From contig NC_091247.1 of NCBI RefSeq assembly GCF_042477335.2, positions 223,038,001 to 223,102,000 on the forward strand: a DNA stretch of 64,000 nucleotides, read 5' to 3'. Positions 24,337-36,146 of this stretch are shown here, piece by piece. A program made the translations under genes and the position numbers. The notes beneath the pieces were generated by a model. The model was given only the letters and a program-made list of their open reading frames with translations. It made no database searches and was not told where the DNA came from. The stretch's first letter is position 1. Every line of letters starts with the position of its first letter. The stretch is from Ovis canadensis (Eukaryota; Chordata; Mammalia; Artiodactyla; Bovidae).

Positions 24337-24580
24337 GGTTCTCAAAGTGGGGTCGAGAGGGTGAGGCAGTTTTGTCCTCAGGAGACATTTATCTGTATCT
24401 ATAGGCATTTTTGGTTGTCACCATTTTGGGTGATGCTACTGGCTTGCTGCTAACCATTCTGCAAGGCACAGGGCTGCACGCCCCGCCTCCCGCCCTGGCA
24501 CCCTCCCCACCCCGCCTACCCCCTCCCCACCCCCAGCAAGAAATACTGTGCCCAGAAGTGCCACTGTAGAGAAACCCTGT
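24337..24580 (+). repeat. MER20-type hAT DNA transposon remnant
   Basis: GGTTCTCAAAGTGGGGTCGA, then GGCATTTTTGGTTGTCACCA, TTGCTGCTAACCATTCTGCA and GTAGAGAAACCCTG follow the MER20 layout. A C-rich expansion lies in the middle. Confidence 0.8.
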
Positions 24581-24844
24581 GTTAGGGTAACTGCAGGTCA
24601 TCTGGCATAGCTGAAAGCAGGGGGCAGACGTGAGACTGTCCAAGATGAAGCTGGAGAGGAGGAAGGGACCGTCATAAGGTCCTTCAACACCGAGTTAAGG
24701 AGTTTGACTTCATCAGTCTGTTGGTTGGGCCGGGTGGGGGGGTTGTCACTGGTATGGAGAAAGAATGGGAGCACAGCGATGGAAAAGGCAAGACTGATTA
24801 GGAAACTATCCCGGAAGTTCACTAAGAAATGAGAAGGGGGACAA

Positions 24845-24962
24845 CTTCCCTGTGGTCCAGTAGCTAAGACTCCATGCTCCCAAAGCAGAGGGCCCAGGTT
24901 CGATCCCTGGCCGGACAACTAAGACCTAGCACAGCCAAATAAATAAAAATAAACATTAAAAC
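24845..24962 (+). mobile_element. CHR-type SINE, plus strand
   Basis: CAACTTCCCTGTGGTCCAGT head, GGTTCGATCCCTGGCCGGAC and an (AATA)n tail. Confidence 0.9.
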
Positions 24963-25239
24963 AAGGGGGTGCCAAGTGAGGAGAACCAAGCAGTGAGAGC
25001 AGAAAGGAGCTGACCCAGAGGAAGTGCACAGAGGACGCAGGACCTGTTGGCGATCAGATTTGGTCACAGGGAGGAGGAGGAACGAGGCCAGTAGGCTCAG
25101 GCTTCTGGCCAGGGTGACTGAGAGGATGCTGGTTTTGGAAGTGCCTCCAGGTCAGGCCAGTGAGCATGGCTCTGTGGTACAGAATGCGGTGGGCGTCCAG
25201 ACCAGGTCGTCCCAGCACACCTAGGGGCGCAGTCCCCGC

Positions 25240-26230
25240 TGTCTTGAGCAGAGCCGCGTGGTGTGCTCAGTGCAGGTGGAGCCCTTTCCCTTCGTTTTGT
25301 TAATCTAATGGTAATTAAGGCGTCCAGGAAGAGAATCTGAAAGCCAGCATTTTAACTGAAGGTAAATGACAGGAGGAGGGGAATTCTGAGGCTCCCTAAC
25401 ACACCCTGCTTTCCCGCCCCACCACTGAGGCGGGATAACTGCGGAGGAGACAGTTAGCTAACCAAGTGCCTGATGAGAAGTATTACAGCATCAGAGCCTC
25501 TTTGCCGGCACCTGCGACAGCGTCTAGAAACTCCTGCTGCCTCGAATTAACCTCTCCCCCCAGGTGCTGCGCATCAGTGGGTAACCAGGTAAAGAAGGCT
25601 GGGAGCCCGCCGGGAAGAAGGAATGACTTTCCTCTTGACGAAATCCACGTCCCTCTTTTAAAACCCGATTTTCCATTTATACTGGGAGCCTTGAAGTCAG
25701 GTTTGGCCCAGAGGACCACGTGGCACATTAAACAGCAGGCGGGAGTAGGGAGCTAGTTTTCGTGGGCTTCATGCCGCCCGTGGATCGGAATGTCAAGCCA
25801 GGCCTCCGAGACCAAAGCGGAGGGTAATTATCACCTCTCCTCCACAACGAGATGGCAGGAGTCAGCGAGCAATTGATTTTTTTTCCCACTACAGATATTT
25901 CACTGCTTAATTGGTAGTGACACAGATGGCTGGCCCTCCCCAGGGCGCCGCAGACCAAGCCTCCCCAAAGCAGGGTGCCCCCTCCTCCCCCCCCGGGACG
26001 CATCTCTCCCTCTGGTTTGCCATGCTCTCCCTGCACCTCCTCCTTCGTGTCCCAGCGAGGGTGAGCTGGCTCCCTGCGCTTTCAATTACAAAACAAGAAC
26101 ACGAGTGAATCCTGACGCGCTTTCCTGAGCCAGTCAAGCCCTCCCCAGCGACATATTGAGAGTCCGCCTAGAGCGGGACACCACAGAGAGTCTGGAAATG
26201 AGCAAACGGTGGACTCTGACCTCAGGCCGC
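25240..26230. other. Repeat-poor intronic block, possible regulatory element
   Basis: I recognise no interspersed repeat here, in contrast to its surroundings. The block holds several homeodomain-type TAAT or ATTA cores (TTAATCTAATGGTAATTAAG near 25300, GGGTAATTATCACC near 25823, CTTAATTGGTAG near 25905). It carries no credible coding frame. Regulatory function is inference only. Confidence 0.35.
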
Positions 26231-26344
26231 ACGTGGGAGATAAGCTATCCCGAGCCTACTAGACGCTGGGAGCGGTGTTCCGCTGGAATGAAGCCTGAAG
26301 CAGCCTCTTAAACCCAAACCCCACCACCATCCAGCCCCACCCTG

Positions 26345-26440
26345 TCGTCCTTGCTGTTGCTCAGTCACTGAGTCGTGCCCAGCTCTTTGCGGCCCGTGGA
26401 CTGCAGCACGCCAGGCTCCCCGCTGTCCCTGCCCCACACC
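26345..26440 (-). mobile_element. Short BovB 3' end, minus strand
   Basis: TTGCTGTTGCTCAGTCACTG to AGCACGCCAGGCTCCC: only the terminal ~90 bp of a BovB of the older type. Confidence 0.75.
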
Positions 26441-26722
26441 TACCCGTGCCAGGCCAACGGCTGTATGTTCGTTTGTTTGTGCTCTCGGGAGCAGACCTGA
26501 TTGTGAACCTCAGTTCATGGTCTGCTGCCGTCATCAATCCAGGGAAGGCCCCTCTGAATTTGCTCTCTGCTTCCCTCCCATCCCTTTCTCCTGCCATAGG
26601 CAGCCCCTCTCCTCTATTCAGTGTATACCCTTGAAAAACATGAAGAGTTATCTTATGTAGTGTACTTCGATTTACATTAACGGTACATGCTCTAAAATTT
26701 TAAATCCAACTATCCATTTTAA

Positions 26723-26905
26723 AGGCTTCCCAGGTGGCTTAGTGGTAGAGAATCTGTCTGCCAATGTGGGAGATATAGGAGAAGCCTCTGGGTTGGGAAG
26801 ATCCCCTGCAATAGGAAATGGCAACCCATCCCGGTGTTCTTGCCTGAGAAATCCCATGGACAGAGGAGCCTGGTGGGCTGTAGTCCATGGAGTGCCAAAG
26901 AGTCA
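26723..26905 (+). mobile_element. Bov-tA SINE, plus strand
   Basis: Head AGGCTTCCCAGGTGGCTTAG, a divergent B box, and body ending near CCAAAGAGTCACGCACACGC. Confidence 0.88.
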
Positions 26906-27182
26906 CGCACACGCGCATCTGTCTTAGAAGAACTCTCCAAGTTCTACACGTGTAGCTCGTCCATAGCTTCTGCCTGCCGTAGAGGCCTCTGTCCTGAGCA
27001 TCCCGAACATTCACCCGTTCTTCTAGAGATGTGCATCAAAGTTGTTGCCAACTCTCTGCTATCCCAAAGAAAGCTACAGTGAATGTCTTTGTTCCTGCCC
27101 CCTGATAGATCTGGACAAAGAGCCAAGAGGCTCCCCTGGGTGCGTAGCCAAGAGTGCACTCCTGGCTTCTAGGTGTGTTGTT

Positions 27183-27815
27183 GTTTGTCTAGTCATGTCT
27201 GATTCTTTGTGACCCCATGGACTGCAGCTTGCCAGGCCCTGTCCCTCACCATCTCCCGGAGTTGGCCCAAGTTCATGTTCATTGCATTGGTGATGCCATC
27301 CAGCCATCTCATCCTCTGGTGGCCTCTTCTTTTGCCCTCAATCTTTCCCAGCATCAGGGACTTTTCCAATGAGTTGGCTGTTCGCATCAGATGACCAAAA
27401 TACTGAAGCTTCAGCATCAGCATCAGTCCTTCCAGTGAATATTCAGCATTGATCTTCCTTAAGATGGACTGGTTTGATCTCCTTGCTGTCCAAGGGACTT
27501 TTAGGAGTCTTCTCTAGCACCATAGTTTGAAGGCATCAGTTTTTTGGTGTTCTGCCTTCTTTACAGTCTGGCTCTCACAACCATATGTGACCACCGGGAA
27601 GACCATAGCCTTCACTATACGGACCTTTGTCAGCAGAGTAATGTCTCTGCTTTTCAACACACTGTCTAGGTTTGTCATCTCTTTCCTGCCAAGAAGCAGT
27701 AATCTTTTAATTTCATGGCTACCGTCACCGTCTGCAGTGATTTTGGAGCCCAAGAAGAGGAAATCTGTCACTACTTCCACCTTTTCCCTTTCTATTTGCC
27801 ATGTAGTAATGGGGC
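27183..27815 (-). mobile_element. BovB LINE 3' half, minus strand (left arm of inverted pair)
   Basis: Reverse-strand BovB of the older subfamily (tail GTTGTTTGTCTAG). In reverse it encodes a decayed C-terminal region including YGCESQTVKKAEHQKTDAF. It faces a plus-strand copy that starts immediately afterward. Confidence 0.92.
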
Positions 27816-28505
27816 TTAAAGCTCAACATTCAGAAAACTAAGATCATGGCATCTGGTCCCATCACTTCATGGGAAATAGATGGGGAAACAGTGGAAACAG
27901 TGTCAGACTTTATTTTGGGGGGCTTCAAAAATCACTGCAGATGGTGATTGCAGCCACGAAATTAAAAGACACTTACTCCTTGGAAGGAAAGTTATGACCA
28001 ATGTAGAGAGCATATTCAAAAGCAGAGACGTTACTTTGCCAACAAAGGTCCATCTAGTCAAGGCTATGGTTTTCCAGTGGTCATGTATGGATGTGAAAGT
28101 GGGACTGTGAAGAAAGCTGAGGGCCGAAGAATTGATGCTTTTGAACTGTGGTGTTGGAGAAGACTCTTGAGAGGCCCTTGGACTGCAAGGAGATCCAACC
28201 AGTCCATTCTGAAGGAGATCAGCCCTGGGTGTTCTTTGGAAGGACTGATGCTAAAGCTGAATCTCCAATACTTTGGCCACCTCATGTGAAGAGTTGACTC
28301 ATTGGAAAAGACTCTGCTTCTGGGAGGGATTGGGGGCAGAAGGAGAAGGGGATGACAGAGGATGAGATGGCTGGATGGTATCACCGACTCGATGGACGTG
28401 AGTTTGGGTGAACTCCGGGAGTTAGTGATGGACAGGGAGGCCTGGCATGCTGCAATTCATAGGGTCACAAAGAGTCGGACACAACTGAGCGACTGAACTG
28501 AACGG
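27816..28505 (+). mobile_element. BovB LINE 3' half, plus strand (right arm of inverted pair)
   Basis: It starts at CTTAAAGCTCAACATTCAG, runs through the C-terminal coding remnant and ends ACAACTGAGCGACTGAACTG, the younger tail type. It covers the same element region as the preceding inverted copy plus about 45 bp more at its 5' side. Confidence 0.92.
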
Positions 28506-28519
28506 GGCTGGGTGCCATG

Positions 28520-30660
28520 ATCTTAGTTTTTTTTTTTAATGTTTAGTCTTCTAGGTATGCACAATCTTAAATCCATGAAGCTCTCTGCCCATTGCCCTAA
28601 GGAACAGCTGTACCAGTGTTCAGTCCCACCCACAGTGAATGAGGGTGCTCTTTTCTTACACCAACATTTAGAACTGTCCAACATTTTGGTTTTTTAGTTC
28701 ATGTTATAAAGTCGTATCTCTCTTATCTCTTTGCTTTTTTTATTTTATTCATCACCGACTCGATGGATATGAGTTTGAGCAAGCTCCAGGAGTTGGTGAT
28801 GGACAGGGAGGCCTGGCATGCTGCAGTCCATGGGGTCGCAAAGAGTCTGAGTGACTGAGCAACTGAACTGATAAAATTTTTAAAAGTTCCATTTACTCTT
28901 ATTACTATCTCTTGGCTTTAATTTGAACCTTTCTGATTACTCATGATGTCTGCTTCTCCTTATATACTTATTTGCCATTCAGGTATTTTCTCCTTAAGGA
29001 ACTGCCTATTCATAGCCTTAATTAATTTTCTGTCTTTTTCTTGCTGATGCGCAAGGATCTCTTGTATGTTATTAACTTCTTTTGGTTGTAGACATTGCAG
29101 GTATCTTCTGTCACCTCCAGTTCCCTTTGTCTACTGACATCTTTCTTTGAACAGAGAATCCCTAATTTGCTAAAGGCATTTTAAAAATTTTTATTTGTGT
29201 TATTGATTCATGCTTTTGGAATCCTAAGAAATCCTTTCTTACCTATGTCATGAAGATATTTTCCCACATTTCATGAATTCCTTTATTAGCTCTATCTTCC
29301 ACTTTTAGGTGGTACAGCCTACCTGAAATCCACCTTTGTATTTTGTATGAGGTAGGGATCCATTTTGTTTTTCTCTGTTCAGTATGACGATTGTCCCAAT
29401 AGCATGTACTAAAAAGCATCCTTTCTCCACTGAGCTGTGATTCTATCTCTACTAGACTTAAAGTTTACACATGTGTGTAGGCCCATGTATATTTCTGGCC
29501 TCTCCATTCTGTTCCACGGTCTGTTTAGCAGTCCCTTCCTACCTCAGGACCACAGTTCTTATTACTTTGACGCTGCAGTATGTCTTACTATCTAGTAGGA
29601 CAAGTGTGCCCTTTTAGCTTTTCGTTTTCAAAATTGACTTAGCTATTGTGGATCTTCATTCTTCCTCACATCTTTGAAATATCTGAGCACCTCAAAAAAA
29701 AAAAAATTTTACTGCCTGTTCATTAGAATTGTATTAGATCTTGTTAGTATGAGGACTGGATTTTTAAAACATTGAATCATATTATCCATGAACATGATTT
29801 ATCTTTATATTTACCCAAATAACTTTAACTGTCCTTTAATAGAGTTTTCTAAGTTTCTCCATAGAGGTATTCATTCCTAAATATTACCTGCTTAAATTAT
29901 AATTTTGAATGAATCTTATTTTCCTTTTTTTTTTTAAGAAAAATTGATCATTGCTATATTAGGAGAATGCTATTTTTTTTGTTTTCCTTGTATCTGGAAA
30001 TTTTGCCAAATTCTCCTATTACTTCTAAAAGTTTTTCTCTGCATCCTACTGGATTTTTAATAAAAATATCATCTCTAAATACTCATAGTTTTGTCTCTTT
30101 TAATGCTTCCAGCTCATTTCTTTTTCTTGGCATATGGCATTGTTCAGGACTTACAGTACAACAGCAATTCAACAGCTGAACTGTTCAACACCATTGAATA
30201 GCACTGTTGAACAGCAGTAGTGATAGTAGTGATATTCTCAACTTGCTTAGGATTTAAAGGGAATGCAACTTTAAGTATGTTTCATGAGGGTTTTTTAGTA
30301 GCTAGCCTTTATCATGATAAGGAAGTTTGTTTTTATTCCTAGTTTTTTTGAGAATTTTAATCATAAATAGTGTTATCAAATACTTTTTTTAAAACTTAAG
30401 GTAATATATGATTTTCTCTCTTTTATGCTATCAATGTTATAAACTAATATATTTCTGATATTGAATAATCCTTACATTTTTAGAATAAACCTTACTTGAT
30501 TACGCTTTTTAAAAAATTAAACTATAGTTGATATGTTTAGTTCACTTTTATGACTTTTCCATATCATTTTCATTTTCAAATTCATCAGTGTGTAAATAGT
30601 CCTATTCTTTTTTACCTTTTTTTTTTTTTACCATTTTTACCCTTTCTTGAATAGTAAGAA
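28520..30660 (-). mobile_element. Old L1 LINE fragment, minus strand
   Basis: This AT-rich sequence is colinear with the reverse complement of L1 ORF2. Examples are GAGGTAGGGATCCATTTTG near 29350, TCTCCATTCTGTTCCACGGT near 29503, GACTTAGCTATTGTGGATCT near 29636 and a segment near 30340-30400 that resembles ORF2 downstream text. Many indels and stops make it non-functional. A BovB 3' fragment interrupts it at 28753-28873. Confidence 0.85.
28753..28873 (+). mobile_element. BovB 3' terminal fragment within old L1
   Basis: TCACCGACTCGATGGATATG to GAGTGACTGAGCAACTGAAC, about 120 bp. Confidence 0.9.
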
Positions 30661-30683
30661 TTTCTTAAAAAGTGAATATGTCT

Positions 30684-30893
30684 ATGAAAGTGTTAGTCAC
30701 TCAGTCGTGTCCGACTCTTTGCAACCCCATGGACTGTAGCCCGCCAGGCTCCTCTGTCCATAGGGATTCTCCAGGCAAGAATACTGGAGTGGGTTGCCCT
30801 TTCCTTCTCCAGCGGATCTTCCCAACCCAGTGATTAAACCCAGGTCTTGCGCACTGCAGGCAGACTCTGCCATCAGAACCACCAGGGAAGCCC
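30684..30893 (-). mobile_element. Bov-tA SINE, minus strand
   Basis: AGTGTTAGTCACTCAGTCGT tail side, body, and reversed head ending CCACCAGGGAAGCCC. Confidence 0.93.
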
Positions 30894-30949
30894 TGATATG
30901 GCTATAACTATTTCTTTTCTCATTCAGATTTTATTTGTGTCTCCTCTGT

Positions 30950-31500
30950 TTTTGCCAGTCCTGCCTGTCCTCAGTGCCTTTGCTTGTGCTGTGTCCTTTG
31001 CCTGGCATGTTCGCCTCCTAGGCCCTTGGTGGCCCAGGTGGCACCTGTGTGCAGATTAGGAAAGGGCCTCTCTTTCTCAGGCAGGCCCAGCTCCCACCTA
31101 CCCCCTCAGCCCTGTGTGCAGTGCACAGCCTGCAGGCCCACGCGTAGCAGCCCTTCCCACTTCCCAGCTTCTCATGGTGCCCAAGGCTGCCCATTCTTCA
31201 GTTTTCAGCTTCCTTGGGGAAACCTTTCTTGTCTCCCCTGACTGAAAGTAATCTTTCAACTGCCCCCTCCCTAAATCCCTCCTTCTCTCCCTCCCCCTCC
31301 TCCTTTAAACTCTCACTGTGTGTCATTTGTGCATCTTGTAAGGCATTTATCTCGTTTTCCCTTATGTCATATTATTCTGTGTGGATGTCTTATAATTCCA
31401 ACTGGATTAACCCCTTGAGGTTAGAGACTATGGTTTATTTGTCTTTAGGTCCTCCCTCTGCCAGTGGGGCTCAGCAGATGTTACTTATATGAATGCTTGA
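30950..31500 (+). repeat. L2 LINE 3' region, plus strand
   Basis: CCTTTGCTTGTGCTGTGTCC then TTTGCCTGGCATGTTCGCCT and later GGTTAGAGACTATGGTTTAT follow L2 order; degraded. Confidence 0.6.
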
Positions 31501-31519
31501 GTATTAAATGCAGAGCACT

Positions 31520-31990
31520 TGTGGACACAGTGGGGAAGGAGAGGGCGGGACGAATTGAGAGAGTATTCACATATATACACTGCCATGTGTAAAATAGGAA
31601 CTGCTGTCTAGCACAGGAAGCCCAGGTCAGTGCTCTGATGACCTAGAGGGATGGGATGGGAGGCTGGTGGGAGGAAGGCTCAAGAGATACATGTAGCCGA
31701 GTCACGTTGTTGTACAGCGAAAACTAACACAACACTGCAAAGCAATTGTGTGTGTGTGTGGGTGTGAGTTGTTCGGTCATGTCTGACTCTGCAACTCCAT
31801 GGACTGTAGACTGCCAGGCTCCTCTGTCCATAGAATTCTCCAGGCAAGAATAGTAGAGTGGGTTGCCATGCCCTGCTCCTGGGGATCTCCTTGACCCAGG
31901 GATTGAACCCCGGTCTCCTACGTTAGCAGGCAGATTCGTTACTGTCTGAGCCATCAAGGAAACCCAAAGCAATTGTACTGTTAAAAAACA
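31520..31990 (+). mobile_element. Ruminant L1 3' end split by a Bov-tA SINE
   Basis: The terminal L1 3' region is recognisable (CACATATATACACTGCCATG, GATGACCTAGAGGGATGGGA, GTTGTTGTACAGCG, CAAAGCAATTGTACTG). It is interrupted at CAAAGCAATTGT by a SINE. Confidence 0.85.
31750..31964 (-). mobile_element. Bov-tA SINE with 12-bp target-site duplication
   Basis: The minus-strand SINE has a (TG)n tail at 31750. The perfect 12-bp duplication CAAAGCAATTGT flanks it at 31738-31749 and 31965-31976. It inserted into the L1 3' end. Confidence 0.95.
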
Positions 31991-32104
31991 GTAAACGTAG
32001 ATGCTAAGAAGAGCCCTCTCTAGCATTGCATAAATGGTGTCGGGGGTGGTCTTTAGAGGGAAAGATGGTGGCAGAGCACACGTGAAGGTCATGGGGACGG
32101 AGGA

Positions 32105-32300
32105 TACATTTACTGAGTTTCACATGTGCCAGGCACTTTGCTAAATGCTTTCACAGTTTACTTCTCTAAGCCTTCTCAACAGCCCTTTGAGACAGGTGCT
32201 ACTATTAGCTCCATTTTGCTGCCAAGGAAGCTGGGCACCGATGAGTCAGCAGTGGCGTTGGTGTACCAGGCCTGGTCTGCCCGACTTCAGAGTTCGGGCA
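32105..32300 (-). repeat. MIR SINE, minus strand
   Basis: CATGTGCCAGGCACTTTGCT, TTTGAGACAGGTGCTACTAT and the following core. It is followed by a second MIR. Confidence 0.8.
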
Positions 32301-32336
32301 TTCAGTTACAACCATGAGCAGCCTCCTTCGATCACA

Positions 32337-32545
32337 CGGTGGTTACCATTTATTGAGGCATTGTGTTTGATGCTTACAGATGTCATTTCTAATCCTGATG
32401 CCAAATGTACCAGGTACCGAGTATCTACACTTGGCAGATGAAGAAACAGAGGCTCATCAAGGTTAAAGGACTTACCTAAGGTTACAGAAATGGGAAGTGG
32501 TTATAATCAGATTTCTCTGACCCCAAAGCATGCCCTTCGTCTGTA
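32337..32545 (-). repeat. MIR SINE, minus strand
   Basis: CCATTTATTGAGGCATTGTG, GATGAAGAAACAGAGGCTCA, GTTAAAGGACTTACCTAAGG. Confidence 0.8.
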
Positions 32546-32600
32546 TCACATACACAGCACTTGGGGCCAGCAAGAAAACCCTGCTTCTGGGGTGGAAGAA

Positions 32601-32722
32601 GGGTTTTTTGTTTGTTTGACCACATGGCATGCAAGACCTTAGTTCCCTGACCAGGGATCAAACCAGTGCCCCCTGCAGTGGAAGCACAGAGTCTTATCCA
32701 CTGGGCTGCCAGGGAAGTCCTG
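32601..32722 (-). mobile_element. CHR-type SINE, minus strand
   Basis: TTGTTTGTTTGACCACATGG, AGTTCCCTGACCAGGGATCA, reversed head CTGCCAGGGAAGTCC. Confidence 0.9.
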
Positions 32723-32827
32723 GAACAAAGTTTGTTTGTGTAGGAAGGTGAGGCGGCTGAGGTAAGAAAGGCAAAGCTGCCTCCGGCTGCAGAAGGCCTT
32801 CCTTCTCAGGATGACTAATTAAGACTG

Positions 32828-33028
32828 ACTTCTGGAAGTCATGGCTCAGAAGGTAAAGAATCGGCCTGCAGTGCAGGAGACCTGGGTTTGATCCCTGTGT
32901 CGGGAAGATCCCTGGCAAAGGAAATGGCACCCCACTCCTGTATTCTTGCCTGGAGAATCCCACAGACAGAGGAGCCTGGTGGGCTCCAGTCCATGGGGTC
33001 ATAAGAGTCAGACAAGATTTAGTGACTA
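32828..33028 (+). mobile_element. Bov-tA SINE, plus strand
   Basis: Head with a damaged start (CTGGAAGTCATGGCTCAGAA), intact B-box-like GGTTTGATCCC and a Bov-A body. Confidence 0.88.
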
Positions 33029-33267
33029 CGCAGCCAGCAGAGGCAGGGCCCTTGTTTTGTGGATGGAGCAGGATGGCTGGATCCCTGGAGGCTAAGGGAG
33101 CCTGAGCCAACTGGAGCTCTGCCCGAATCTGTGCTCAGGGAAGCGCAGGGCTTTGCACAGCTGCAGGGACATCAAAGCACTCAGGTCTGCAGAGAAAGTC
33201 GTATCTGAGCAGATCTGCAGCTTGCGGAGATGGTCCGTCCTACGCATCCGTGACTGCAGCCTTTTGA

Positions 33268-33903
<636 letters not shown>

Positions 33904-34255
33904 TGAAACCTTGCCTCATGAACTGATAACCCTAAACTGCACGCCCAGCTTAATACTTTATCCCAAGGCTGCTGAAGCTGAGTGGGGAGGCTCTGGCCCA
34001 GTCCTGGGTGCTCAGCCCACAAAGTCACTGTCAGGGTTGAAGGTAGGGCTGTGTTTCTCTGCTGAGAAGCTTTGAGAGCAGACCAGGGCTTCCCTGGGCC
34101 CGTCCATGCCCAAAGCAAGACTTGCTGACCTCCTTGGGCCGTAGGAAGCAGAGTCAAATGCAGATAGGGGCCAGCAGGCAGGACCCTGCGGACAAGAGGG
34201 CTCGTCCTCTGCCCAAGAAGATACTCGGCACAGAGCTTCTAGGCTCCCAGCCTGA

Positions 34256-36146
<1,891 letters not shown>

